This document shows positions 51,540-60,779 of a stretch of DNA of 64,000 nucleotides, piece after piece; within the stretch, counting starts at the first letter, position 1, and each line of letters opens with the position of its first letter. Source of the stretch: Stieleria sedimenti (GTDB taxonomy: Bacteria; Planctomycetota; Planctomycetia; Pirellulales; Pirellulaceae); the NCBI RefSeq assembly GCF_025060895.1, contig NZ_JANZKV010000037.1:46787-110786 (forward strand), in the 5' to 3' direction. The notes beneath the pieces were generated by a model, which was not told where the DNA came from, ran no database searches, and was given only the letters and a program-made list of their open reading frames with translations. The position numbers were made by a program, and so were the translations under genes.

Positions 51540-53317
51540 CTTTTCCATGACCCTGGTCGCCTACGTCGAAGCGGTGATCAAAGAGGGCAAGGCGTTGACG
51601 ATGGTAACATCAACCGAATCGTCTTGACCTTGCGACCGTTGTTGATGTTTCACGGACGACAGAGAAACGCCAGGAAATGAATCAAACGCGTCGACACCTT
51701 ATCGGACGCGATGCTTCCGAAGAAGCTGACGCCAGCTTCTGAAGTCTCCTGCACGCAGTTCATCCCCGTCCCATGGCAATCGGCGTCTTGATCTCACGGG
51801 GTCTTTTCGAAACGTCACTGCCGCACGACTCCCAAACAATGGCGCGTCGTGCGTTCAACGATTTCGGTCTTTGAGTCAAAGAAAAACCGATTCGATCACG
51901 CAACGCCGGTCACGTGGGAGTCGTGGGGCTGATGATCAACGCGTGGGCCACACGAGATCAAAACGCTGCAACGGGTTCGGCGCGGATGACCTGCGGCCAG
52001 AGCATCTCAGAAGCTGGCGTTAGCCTCCGCTGGCCATCCGGCCGATCAGGTCCGCTGCAAACAGGAGCACCGGTTGCTATCATCTCATGCCCGCGCGACG
52101 CAAACGCCGGGCCGAACACTATTGCCCCCTTCCCTTTTTCTTCTCCCAGCGGTCGCTGACCTGTGCGACCACCTGGAATACGCCCAGCAAACCGGGGATG
52201 GTGATCTCGACATTCTATGGTGACGTCAGATGAATCTGCTGCCGGCGCATCGGTTAGGCTACAAACACAAAGCGTGATTTTGGACCGCGGTGGCGATCAA
52301 TGTCTCCGGCGTCGTTGCGTTGGTCACAGGCCCCAAATGTTGATACGCCGACACCGCCACTGCGGCCAATTCGTTACACCGTTCCGATGAATCTTCGGAT
52401 TGGTGAAAAGCAGTCGCCGGCAGCCTGGACCACGAGGCGACACCTGGGCAGATAGAACGCTTACGGGCACTGACGGCACTCATCCGACACTCGCGCAGCG
52501 GCGGATCTCTGAAGCAGATCCCGGCGATATGACGCACGATCAGTACACCGGGATTTTGCACAGGATCCGGGCGTTACGCAAAACAGCAAGCAACGGCGCC
52601 AGTACCGAAGGCGAAATTCGCAATGCGGTCCGGATGGCACAGACCTTGATGCTCAAACACAACTTGAGCGAAGCTGATTTGACGGAAGCGGAACAGGTCG
52701 ATGGCCCGCGTTATACAAAAGAGCAAAACGGAAAGAGGCTCTCGCCACAGACAGAGGACGAGAGCCTCGAAGAGCTTTGAGCACACCGCAATACCCACGA
52801 CCACAAATCACTCTGGTTCGTTCATGCCATGCCTTTCCGGGCGGAACTCGCACCACCGCCGCTTCAGGAAGTCGAGCGGGATACAGAGTCACATCAATGC
52901 TGAACGAAGTCAGAGTCGAATCGTTGCCTGGACACCACATGCCTCCTCACGAATCGGAGACTGGCGCACTCACAAATATGGATGGATGTTCTGCATTAGC
53001 TACCTCATCAGTCGAGGAAGAATCACAGGAAACGAGTACTCTACTCATCAATTTACGCTGGAGCCCCGCACAGGTCAATTAAATTTTTCGCAACCGCTTT
53101 CTGCGTGACGACGAGCATTTGAATACTTGTCTGTCACCGGCCATTTTGTCGACATGGTTCCAGGGTGCACTGCACGCTCCGTTTGTTGGTGGGTCGTTTG
53201 TCGGTGGGTGACACCAAATCAAAACCCGAAATCAAAACCCAACCTCTGCGGGGGCTTGTGCGTCCAGGCTGGTGAGTTGATCATTGCTCCGAACTCTACA
53301 CCTGATTGGCATCGCAC
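51540..53317. other. Gene-poor, decayed stretch
   Basis: About 1.8 kb with no intact recognisable gene apart from the DUF2786 fragment described separately. Short hairpins are present (GAAGCTG with CAGCTTC near 51730; GAGGCTCTCG with CGAGAGCCTC at 52735-52768). A plus-strand frame at 52701-53108 ends in a plausible but unrecognised protein-like stretch (HKYGWMFCISYLISRGRITG) and could be a small or broken gene. This stretch ends the rearranged accessory region; conserved chromosomal genes begin at 53.3 kb. Confidence 0.4.
52469..52713 (+). pseudogene. Fragment duplicated from the DUF2786 gene
   Basis: This stretch is closely similar at DNA level to 40249-40493 (shared words include GACGGCACTCATCCGACACT and ACCTTGATGCTCAAACACAA) and encodes the central DUF2786 helices (ILHRIRALRKTASNGASTEG). 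Similarity stops abruptly on both sides; the N-terminal and DUF7168-like parts are missing. It is a remnant of a second copy of the gene. Confidence 0.75.
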
Positions 53318-54196
53318 ATGACGCGATTCATTCGCTCACTCCAGGAAGTCTTGGCCGATTTCGATGTTGCCGTCCTCGATCAATGGGGCGTGTTGCATGA
53401 TGGCACGACGCCTTATCCACACGCGATCGAAGCGATCGGGATGCTGGCCGATCACGGCAAGCAGATGATTGTCGTCTCGAATTCAGGAAAACGCGCTGAA
53501 TTGAACCGTGCTCGCATGCAGCGACTCGGCTTGCCAATGAGTTGCATCGGCGATGTGGTGACGTCCGGCGAAGCGTTGTGGGACGACATCCGACGTGGAC
53601 GCCTGACGGTGCACGGCTCGGTCCCCAAGACATTGTTTCCGATTTGCGCGACGTTCCAGGATGCGGTCGATTGGAGTTCCGGCTGCGACAAGATTAAGTT
53701 GCGTGACACGTTGGACGACAGCGTCGATGCCATCTTATTGATGGGGCTCTCCGAGGAAGCCCGAGAAGATGATTATGACGATGCATTTGACAAAGCGATC
53801 GCCGGCGGAATCCCCGTGGTCTGCTCCAACCCCGACAAGTCATCGCCGCGCGCCGGTGGATTGATCATTTCACCGGGGCATCTGGCTGATCGGTTTTGCG
53901 TGATGGGCGGAGTAGTCATTTGGTATGGCAAGCCACACGTCGCGATCTACAACGCAGTCCAGCGGGCGTACCCAGACGTCCAACCCAATCGTTTTTTGAT
54001 GGTCGGCGATAGTCTGGAACACGATATCGGTGGCGCTCAAAATATCGGATTCGCATCCGCATTTGTTCGCAGCGGTGTTCACCGAAACGATTTTGATGAA
54101 GCCAGCGAAAATCGTGAACAACAGAAAGTTCTCGCGAGGCTCTCCGCTCGCGCGGGAGTCAACCCGCCTAAGTTTTGTCTTAAGTGTTTCGCTTGA
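53318..54196 (+). CDS. HAD-superfamily class IIA hydrolase (NagD-like)
   Basis: A 292-residue haloacid-dehalogenase-type phosphatase of class IIA, like TIGR01459 proteins. Motif I is FDVAVLDQWGVLHDGTTPYP at about residues 14-33, with the first Asp of the DxW variant; motif II is MIVVSNSGKRAEL near 51; a lysine-containing stretch and motif III/IV NRFLMVGDSLEHDIGGAQNI lie near 227. Such enzymes release phosphate from small sugar or nucleotide phosphates; the substrate is not known. The ATG at 53318 is preferred to a TTG four codons earlier. An FGGY sugar kinase follows in the same direction after 150 bp, so both may work in one carbohydrate pathway. Confidence 0.85.
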   Translation: MTRFIRSLQEVLADFDVAVLDQWGVLHDGTTPYPHAIEAIGMLADHGKQMIVVSNSGKRAELNRARMQRLGLPMSCIGDVVTSGEALWDDIRRGRLTVHGSVPKTLFPICATFQDAVDWSSGCDKIKLRDTLDDSVDAILLMGLSEEAREDDYDDAFDKAIAGGIPVVCSNPDKSSPRAGGLIISPGHLADRFCVMGGVVIWYGKPHVAIYNAVQRAYPDVQPNRFLMVGDSLEHDIGGAQNIGFASAFVRSGVHRNDFDEASENREQQKVLARLSARAGVNPPKFCLKCFA

Positions 54197-54346
54197 GAAT
54201 ACTTCGATCGGACTTCTTGGCACTGCGGCGTGTTCCAACGGAGCCTGCATTCAATCCGATTGGGAACGACGCTGACGCCGACTTGATAGACTAAGACACG
54301 CGGAACGTATCGCCCGATGTTGGCGAAGCAGCAGCAGGAGATGCCC

Positions 54347-55660
54347 ATGCCAACGAATGATGCTCTTTTTCTCGGTATCGACATCGGAACGTCCGGTGTG
54401 CGATCGACGGTGATCACCCAAAGCGGTGAACCAGTCGCAACCGCCACCGCTGGTCTGCCCAAGCCTATCGAAATCGATTCACGCCCCTGTCAGGATCCTG
54501 AGCTCTGGTGGATCGCAACCTGTGACTGCCTTTCCGATCTCGCGAAACGATTGAAACAGGGCGACAGAAACCTCGGAGACGTTCGCGCGTTGAGTGTCGA
54601 TGGGACATCAGGCACCTTGTTGCTTGCTGACGAAAGCCTCACCCCCATCTCCCCCGGATATCTCTACAACTCCGCCGGATTCGATCGGGAAGCGGAGATC
54701 ATCGCCGCACACGCTCCTCCGGACTCGATCGCCAATGGGTCCGGATCGGCGTTAGCGCGGCTGATGTTTCTGCAGCCGCAGACCGGATTCCCGCCCGCTC
54801 GGTTCATCTTTCACCAAGCCGACTGGATCGCGGCAAAGTTTTTGGGCGGCAGTCAAGTTCAAGGCGGTGGGCTGTCGGACGAAACGAACGTGTTGAAGAT
54901 GGGTTACGACGTGGTCCATCGCAGATGGCCCGATTGGATCGTGGATTGCGGCATTCCCACCAGTTCACTCCCGGACGTCCATCCCGTCGGCGATCGTTTT
55001 GGCACCGTTTCCGACGCGGTGTGCAAACAATTCGGATTTGCACACGACGTGAGCGTTGTCGCTGGAGCTACCGACAGCAATGCGGCGTTCTTGGCATCGG
55101 GTGCCTCAAAGAAAGGTGAAGGAGTGACATCGCTCGGCACCACATTGGCCATCAAATTATTGTCGGATCAACCGGTCTTCGATCCAAGTCGCGGCATTTA
55201 TAGCCATCGAATCAGGGACATGTGGTTACCGGGCGGGGCCTCCAATACCGGGGGCGGTGTACTGTTGGACTTCTTCACGCCGGATCAGCTCGGTGACCTT
55301 CAATCCAACCTTGATCCATCGACGCCCACCGGCTTGGACTACTATCCGTTGTCGAAGCCTGGCGAACGCTTCCCGATCGCCGACCCCAATCTCGCCCCCC
55401 GGCTGACACCGCGTCCCCAAGACGACGCCGTCTTTTTGCAGGGGCTGCTTGAAAGCATCGCCGAGATTGAACGTGTCGGCTACGCCGCTTTGCAGGAGCT
55501 GGGCGCTCCGGCGGTGCACCAGGTTTCGACCACCGGAGGCGGCGCAGCCAACGACGCCTGGACACAGATTCGCGCGCGCGTCCTCGCTGTGCCCGTGTTA
55601 AATGCCGACTCGTCCGAAGCCGCCGTGGGCGCGGCGCGAATCGCTGCGGGATTGATTTAG
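54347..55660 (+). CDS. FGGY-family carbohydrate kinase
   Basis: A 437-residue sugar kinase of the FGGY (xylulokinase/ribulokinase/glycerol kinase) family. The N-terminal ATPase fold starts with LFLGIDIGTSGVRSTVI and has LSVDGTSGTLLLAD near 82. The C-terminal half shows VVAGATDSNAAFLASGASKK near 240, EGVTSLGTTLAIKLL near 262 and the adenosine-binding VSTTGGGAANDAWTQIRARV near 390. The substrate cannot be told from these motifs. Two earlier in-frame ATGs exist, but AGGAG six bases before 54347 supports the start used. It is likely co-transcribed with the HAD hydrolase upstream. Confidence 0.85.
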   Translation: MPTNDALFLGIDIGTSGVRSTVITQSGEPVATATAGLPKPIEIDSRPCQDPELWWIATCDCLSDLAKRLKQGDRNLGDVRALSVDGTSGTLLLADESLTPISPGYLYNSAGFDREAEIIAAHAPPDSIANGSGSALARLMFLQPQTGFPPARFIFHQADWIAAKFLGGSQVQGGGLSDETNVLKMGYDVVHRRWPDWIVDCGIPTSSLPDVHPVGDRFGTVSDAVCKQFGFAHDVSVVAGATDSNAAFLASGASKKGEGVTSLGTTLAIKLLSDQPVFDPSRGIYSHRIRDMWLPGGASNTGGGVLLDFFTPDQLGDLQSNLDPSTPTGLDYYPLSKPGERFPIADPNLAPRLTPRPQDDAVFLQGLLESIAEIERVGYAALQELGAPAVHQVSTTGGGAANDAWTQIRARVLAVPVLNADSSEAAVGAARIAAGLI

Positions 55661-55721
55661 TTTGTCGAGTGAAATCGTTGGCGAGTGATAGAGAATCGGC
55701 ACCCAGGACCAGCGCACGCAG

Positions 55722-55901
55722 ATGGCAGAAAAATGGGGGCAGAAAAACGGAGCGTGGTGGCGACGAGAATGGGCGACAGGAAAATGGGTGCCAAGAAAAT
55801 GTTGTGCGCCGGTGATTGGATCCAGCGTCTCGTACCATCTGTCCATTGCGACAAACACCTTCCAAACACTGCGGTCAGCTGAGAGCGGTACAAGTGGCGT
55901 G
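55722..55901. repeat. Dispersed repeat, left of a membrane-protein gene
   Basis: A longer form of the family: GGCAGAAAAATGGGGGCAGA, GACAGGAAAATGGGTGCCAA, then GCCGGTGATTGGATCCAGCG, a TGTCCATTGCGAC block and GAGCGGTACAAGTGGCG. The same order recurs at 57080-57247 in the same orientation, on the other side of the gene at 56010-57071. Confidence 0.65.
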
Positions 55902-56009
55902 CCGATAGGATATGTTGATCGTTACCGCCAAATCGCCTGCTATCATCCGGGCACTTGCGGTTCCCACGGTACTGTCTTCTTCGCGTTTTCCCTGCACAAC
56001 CCCAGCGAT

Positions 56010-57071
56010 ATGAACGCAGCGAACTCGAGTGAACGGAACGTCAAACCGACCGATGACCAACGCTCGATCGCGGAAAACTCGGATGCCGGTCTACACCAAC
56101 GGGACGAGGACCTGCCCCATCAAGAAATTTTGCTCGGGCCGGAAAGTCGCTTGTGGATCGAACAGCGGACGATCAAACCCGGCGGGCAGAGTTTAATCGC
56201 CGGGATGGTGGGGCTCGCAGCGATCACATTTTTGTTGGGAATCATGTTCCCATTGGAAATCCATTTGCTGAACAAATTCGACATCGGTCAACCCATCTAT
56301 ATCTGGATGATGATGATCGTGCAGTCCATGCTACTGCCACCGATGGTTGGTTTTTCGTTCGCCGCAACCACACCGATGTTTTGGTATGGATCAATCGTCT
56401 TGAGGTTTGCGATGGCGATCGCAGCGGTTTTGCCCGGATGCATTGGATTCGTCATCGCACTGGATATTGTCGAGGGCAGCCCACCGGGTGAATTCTTCTA
56501 CTCGTTTTCCTTGGTGATGTTCGCCTGTTTGATGACGATCGCGATGGTTGCATTGACAACGCAGTTGTGGAGTCGGTGGACGTTGTCACACGCCCGATCC
56601 GACGTGACCGCATTGCCACCCACCGGGATCCGCACGATGATCGAGCTGACGGGTATCGCCGCGATCGGTTGCGCCGTCTTGATATCGAGTGGATCGCTCG
56701 AGTACCTGACGGGAATCTACTTGTTCGGCGGCATTGGTTTCATGGCGGCGATCGCGATCATCTGCACGCAGATTGCTTTCCTGCGTGAGGGACCTCGAAG
56801 TCGCACAGCAACGCTCCCCTACTTCGGTCTGGCAGCCGCCTTCGCTGCGGCCTTTATCCTGAACGGTTTCTTCGGCGTGATGGAGTACGGACGGGACGTG
56901 TTAACAAGCGAGTTATTTTTGATCAGTGCAGCTTCACTGTACGGAGCGTTGGTGATCTACGGCGTGATGTGGATTTGTCTCAGCTGGCTCCGATTCTGCG
57001 GATGGCAATGCATCGACCGGAAGAGTACGAGGCAACGCAGGGGTCAGTCGACCGTCGACGGCGAATCGTAA
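56010..57071 (+). CDS. Polytopic membrane protein of unknown function
   Basis: A 353-residue protein with a polar N-terminal tail of about 60 residues and eight or so predicted membrane helices (for example SLIAGMVGLAAITFLLGIMF, IVLRFAMAIAAVLPGCIGFV, LTGIYLFGGIGFMAAIAIIC), ending in a basic tail (DRKSTRQRRGQ). The ATG at 56010 was chosen because the frame upstream is dispersed-repeat sequence and has no membrane segment. No transporter signature is recognised. The gene is bracketed by two direct copies of a dispersed repeat. Confidence 0.6.
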   Translation: MNAANSSERNVKPTDDQRSIAENSDAGLHQRDEDLPHQEILLGPESRLWIEQRTIKPGGQSLIAGMVGLAAITFLLGIMFPLEIHLLNKFDIGQPIYIWMMMIVQSMLLPPMVGFSFAATTPMFWYGSIVLRFAMAIAAVLPGCIGFVIALDIVEGSPPGEFFYSFSLVMFACLMTIAMVALTTQLWSRWTLSHARSDVTALPPTGIRTMIELTGIAAIGCAVLISSGSLEYLTGIYLFGGIGFMAAIAIICTQIAFLREGPRSRTATLPYFGLAAAFAAAFILNGFFGVMEYGRDVLTSELFLISAASLYGALVIYGVMWICLSWLRFCGWQCIDRKSTRQRRGQSTVDGES

Positions 57072-57079
57072 GAAACTAA

Positions 57080-57247
57080 AAAATGCGGGCCGAAAAACGG
57101 GAAGGGGCGACGACGAGAATCGACGACGGGAAAAGAGGTGTCCAGATAACACCGCATGCCGGTGATCCTATCCCGCGTTTCGCGCCACCTTTCCATTGCG
57201 ATGGAAACAACTCAAGTCTTGCCGTCGCAACAGAGCGGTACCAATGG
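57080..57247. repeat. Dispersed repeat, right of a membrane-protein gene
   Basis: A diverged copy of 55722-55901: GGCCGAAAAACGGGAAGG, GACGAGAATCGACGACGGGA, then GCCGGTGATCCTATCCCGCG, CTTTCCATTGCGATGG and GAGCGGTACCAATGGCG. The remaining 57248-57462 stretch up to the FKBP gene holds no recognisable gene. Confidence 0.6.
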
Positions 57248-57462
57248 CGCGAGGAGTCTTCCACGAGGCTCGTTGGTGGGTTGCACCAAAACGACTGCTC
57301 TCGACAACGCTCAACAAAACCCTCGACGTCGTCTCAAACGATCTGCCGTCGTTCGTCGGCGGCACGGAGCGTCATCGAGACGTTTCTGAACTCCACGTTT
57401 CTGGCATGGCGGATGTATCCACCCGATCCGAACGTCAGAAAAGACGAAATGAGAATGCGTGG

Positions 57463-58020
57463 CTATTCGACATGGATGAGTTCGACGACGAAATGAAGGT
57501 GCGAATGAGGAGGGATAGAGCCGGGGGAACCGCCTTTGCCGTAACCCAGCTTTGAAGGAATCCACAGTTCGATCATTCCCCCTTCGCCGACGAGCTGCAG
57601 TCCTTCGGTCCAACCGGCGATGACATTTCGCAAGGGGAAAGTCGTGGGTTCACCTCGCTCGTAGGAGCTGTCGAAGACTTTGCCGCTGCGAAGCCAACCG
57701 CGATAATTGACCGTCACGGTGTCGTCAGCAGTGGGTTTCTTGCCGTCGGAACTTCTCAGGACCCGAAACCTCAATCCGGAATCGGTCGCGGTAAACCCAG
57801 GCATGTCCCCGACATCGATCGGCCCGGTTCCCTCTTGAAACTCAGGCTTATGGAAAAAAGTAAGGGATTCCCACGGGGCTGCCGGTCCATCGGACGCTGA
57901 GACATCCGCAGTTGCGAGCTCTGAAGCGATGTCCGAACTGCGATTCGCGGTCGAACGACACCCCAACCCGATGAACGCACAGCCCAATAAACACCACAAC
58001 CACCGGCTCTTTATCGCCAT
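57463..58020 (-). CDS. FKBP-type peptidyl-prolyl isomerase lipoprotein
   Basis: A 185-residue lipoprotein isomerase that helps fold envelope proteins. The ATG at 58020 has AGGAG 7 bases upstream and starts a signal peptide with lipobox (RWLWCLLGCAFIGLGC). The C-terminal FKBP domain is complete: TVNYRGWLRSGKVFDSSYER, VIAGWTEGLQLVGEGGMIEL and IPSKLGYGKGGSPGSIPPHS, followed by the HLHFVVELIHV end strand. The frame is open 65 codons further upstream, but that part has no signal sequence. It should be anchored in the periplasm by its lipid. It is a stand-alone gene next to tRNA-Val. Confidence 0.9.
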   Translation of the reverse strand: MAIKSRWLWCLLGCAFIGLGCRSTANRSSDIASELATADVSASDGPAAPWESLTFFHKPEFQEGTGPIDVGDMPGFTATDSGLRFRVLRSSDGKKPTADDTVTVNYRGWLRSGKVFDSSYERGEPTTFPLRNVIAGWTEGLQLVGEGGMIELWIPSKLGYGKGGSPGSIPPHSHLHFVVELIHVE

Positions 58021-58239
58021 ACCTACACTCCTGGACAGCATCCTGCAACGATTTCCTCCGTCGCTCGGAGACACATCTTGCCCCGATTGGTTAAAAACCA
58101 GCCTAGCGAATACCGGCATCGCCTGAAAGTCGATCTTCCTGCCGCCCGTTCTCCCCCAGCCTCTTTGCCCGGTTACCTCCCATCTTTCTGCCATCTCACC
58201 CGCGTCCCACCTCAAGCCCCATCACACAAGGAACCTCCA

Positions 58240-58276
58240 CAAGGACGACAAGAAAATGGGTGACAAGAAAATGGAG
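58240..58276. repeat. Partial dispersed repeat (GACAAGAAAATGG units)
   Basis: Two tandem words, GACGACAAGAAAATGGGTGA and CAAGAAAATGGAGCGATC, of the same family as the copies at 55722 and 57080, here without the longer tail. Confidence 0.5.
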
Positions 58277-58357
58277 CGATCATTCGCCGGCGCCCAGCCG
58301 CCCCGCCCCCAATCGAGCCCACACACCCCAGACAAGCAGAATGCCCAAAAAGACAAG

Positions 58358-58431
58358 TGGGCGATACTGGATTCGAACCAGTGACCTCTGCCGTGTGAAA
58401 GCAGCGCTCTAACCAACTGAGCCAATCGCCC
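58358..58431 (-). tRNA. tRNA-Val (CAC)
   Basis: Read on the minus strand: acceptor GGGCGAT, D-arm GCTC-AGTTGGTTA-GAGC, anticodon arm CTGCT-TTCACAC-GGCAG with anticodon CAC, T-arm CACTGGTTCGAATCCAGT, closing acceptor strand ATCGCCC and discriminator A. CCA is not encoded. The fold is complete. Long frames crossing it on the same strand are artefacts of the tRNA sequence. Confidence 0.93.
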
Positions 58432-59015
58432 GGGCCGTCGTGGACGGTGTGGGGAGAACTTAACCTGCCAATTTGACACCTGCAAGGCCGGCGGGTTCGC
58501 AATTCGTCAAGATTTTTGATCGGCTGTTGATCGAACCAAGCGCCGCTCGAAAAGGTGGTTCTTTGCCACCCCGACACGGCACCCACGGTCGCCAAGTCGA
58601 GCCGCAATCCGACTCTCGAAATCGCGTAGAATGCGGGGGACGCCGGCCACGCCAGACGTGCGGGTGCCGCGTCTTCTGAAGTGTTGTCGATGCTCGTCGC
58701 ACACTTCGTCGACTGATCCTCGTCTTCGCATTCGCGATGCACACGGCACCTTGAAATTCATGTCGGCGGCACCGCCATTGCCGCACGATTTCTCCCTCCG
58801 GAGACCGCAGCTGCCTCGAACACGGTGCAACGACTGCAGTTTCGCATGCCGCAGAAATTCCGTGGGAAGCCTACGCCCCCGAGCAACCGCCACGAATCGT
58901 AGAAACGGTCCAGTGCACGAACTACTTTCAACGACTCGACTTCGTCATCCGCTCGGGTTCTTCGACCGTTGTGTCTTGCTAACAGGCAGCTTACGCCACT
59001 TTCTTGCTGACCGCA
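58432..59015. other. Gap of about 580 bp
   Basis: No convincing gene. Overlapping frames on both strands are arginine- and serine-rich without motifs, as expected of GC-rich non-coding sequence. Confidence 0.3.
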
Positions 59016-59492
59016 CTAGGCGAGGCGCCATCGAGCGAGGGTGGCTCGAGCTTCGCCACCGGTGATGTCGGGAATGATCTTTAGTTCGAGCGTGGTGACG
59101 TCGGCCAGATCCACTCGGTAGTCCTCTAGTTCCTGTGTCGCTCCCTGGGGGCTGAAGTTCCATTGTTGGCGGACGAGCTCGCGGTAGGACTGCCCGCCGT
59201 CGGACGACCAGCGCAGGACGAACTGTTGGGTCCGCTCGGTCTGCGGCTCGTCAAATTCCAAGGCGATTCGCCGGATTCGTTGGGGCCCGGCGAAGACCAG
59301 ACGGATGGTCTGTTCGCCGGGTTCGGCGGCACGCCAGAACGAACCTCGTCCGGGCAGCAACGCGGACTCAATCGGTTGTGCGGGGTCCTCCGATGTGACG
59401 TCGACGTCGGCGATCTGCTCCAGATCCAGCCAACCGTCGTCGGGAAGTTGACCGGCTTGCTGCTCGGCGTTGGGGATGATCCGCTTCTTCAT
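59016..59492 (-). CDS. Small protein with discoidin/F5-8-like sandwich
   Basis: A 158-residue protein without signal peptide, starting at the ATG at 59492 (MKKRIIPNAEQQ). The sequence WLDLEQIADVDVTSEDPAQP, RIRRIALEFDEPQTERTQQF, VLRWSSDGGQSYRELVRQQW and VTTLELKIIPDITGG has the strand pattern of discoidin or F5/8-type galactose-binding-like domains. The role is unknown; it may bind a carbohydrate or protein. The preceding TTG-started extension of 16 codons is less likely. Confidence 0.55.
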   Translation of the reverse strand: MKKRIIPNAEQQAGQLPDDGWLDLEQIADVDVTSEDPAQPIESALLPGRGSFWRAAEPGEQTIRLVFAGPQRIRRIALEFDEPQTERTQQFVLRWSSDGGQSYRELVRQQWNFSPQGATQELEDYRVDLADVTTLELKIIPDITGGEARATLARWRLA

Positions 59493-59890
59493 GGGGAGAG
59501 TTTCGCCTTCGAGCACCGATCTGTTGATTGCAGATTGCAATCGTCTGGCCGCGTGTAAGGTGTTGAAAGGAAAGGAGCTTACACGATATCGAAGGTGTAC
59601 GAGCGGCCGGGAAGGGTGCTCAGTGGCTGAACATCATTCGATGAGGCAAACCGCCCCTCCCCTCGCCCCGCTCGACCCTCCCTGGCGGGGAGGGTGACGT
59701 ACTCAGTCAGAGCTTGGTGTGCGGGATTGCGGCCGGCGGGGTGGGACTGTGACGGTTGCGACGGTTGGAGGGCGGTACGGGGGTACGATGACAACCGTTG
59801 AATCGGTTCGCAGGGGAGTGAAGGTGCGGTTCGGCCGATTGTGAGAATGAATCCAATTTTGTCCGATACAGGGTCTCACCGTCATTCGCC
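59493..59890. other. Divergent intergenic region with a hairpin
   Basis: About 400 bp between a minus-strand gene and the lipid-transport operon. It has a GC-rich hairpin, ACCCTCCC (59675-59682) pairing with GGGAGGGT (59688-59695), within a CCCTCGCCCCGCTCGACCCT repeat-like context similar to other planctomycete intergenic palindromes. Promoters for both sides should be here but were not assigned. Confidence 0.4.
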
Positions 59891-60775
59891 GTGTTTCGCT
59901 CCTCCGTCCTGACGTTGCATCTCGTTCGCTTGGCCGTGGCTCGCGCCACCGGTTGGGCTTGGCATTGGACGGGCAGCGTGGGCGAGCTGTTTTTCGACCG
60001 CTTCGGCCGCCTGTCGGCAATTGCATCGGTCTTGTGGGCGTCATTGGCCCTGGCAAGTCATCCCCGATCGTGGACGTACGCGGTCCGCAATGTGTTTTCC
60101 AAGCAGGTGTTGTTCACCGCCGTCGACGCGATCCCCGCGGCGCTCCGATTCGGAGGCGCGGTGGGCGTGTTGTTGATCGTCCAGGCGGCGATGTGGATCG
60201 ATGCCGCGGGCGTCTCCACCGACGTCATCGCACCGATCTTGTGGCGTTCGATTGTTCGCGAGATCGCGCCGATGTTGGCGTGTTTGGTGGTGATCGGTCG
60301 CAGCGGAATCGCGATCAGCACGGAACTGGCAACGATGCGAGCCAACGGCGAGGTCGAAGTGATCGACTCGTTGGGAATCGACCCGATGACGTTCCTGGTG
60401 ATGCCGCGAGTTTTGGCGGTGATGATCAGTGTGTTTTGCCTGGCGATCATCACGGCGGTGACAATGGTCGTGACCGGCTATGCGGTGGGGTTCATGATGG
60501 ATGCAATTCACGCCAGTTGGAATGAGTTCTATGGCGAGATCGCCGGCAACTTTGAACTCAGTGACCTCACGTTTTTCCTTTCCAAAACCATGGTCGCCGG
60601 AGGGTTCGCCGGAGCGATTTGCTGTTTGGAAGGCGTCAACGCGCGAGGGTCGATGACAGATGTCCCGCGGATCGCCAGCCGCGCGGGGATCCGAGCGCTG
60701 ACGGCCGTGTTCGCGGTTTCAGCGATTCTGTCGATCCTCTTCTACAATAAGATCCTCGTCTTTCAATTCGGATAG
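59891..60775 (+). CDS. MlaE-like lipid transport permease
   Basis: A 294-residue integral membrane protein of the MlaE family, the permease of the phospholipid/toluene-tolerance (Mce/Mla) ABC transporter in the inner membrane. Family features are visible: LRFGGAVGVLLIVQAAMW, SIVREIAPMLACLVVIGRSG at about 111-130, TELATMRANGEVEVIDSLGI near 133-152 and DPMTFLVMPRVLAVMI, followed by several helices. Length fits the family. The GTG at 59891 is accepted; no clear ribosome-binding site is seen. It is the first of four genes with overlapping or abutting ends: an ATPase-like protein, an MCE protein and a lipoprotein. Confidence 0.88.
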   Translation: MFRSSVLTLHLVRLAVARATGWAWHWTGSVGELFFDRFGRLSAIASVLWASLALASHPRSWTYAVRNVFSKQVLFTAVDAIPAALRFGGAVGVLLIVQAAMWIDAAGVSTDVIAPILWRSIVREIAPMLACLVVIGRSGIAISTELATMRANGEVEVIDSLGIDPMTFLVMPRVLAVMISVFCLAIITAVTMVVTGYAVGFMMDAIHASWNEFYGEIAGNFELSDLTFFLSKTMVAGGFAGAICCLEGVNARGSMTDVPRIASRAGIRALTAVFAVSAILSILFYNKILVFQFG

Positions 60776-60779
60776 TCCC

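Noticed and set aside
58222..58742. Minus-strand frames with protein-like text near 58.3 kb
   Set aside because: They run through tRNA-Val and a dispersed repeat; the apparent conservation comes from the tRNA.
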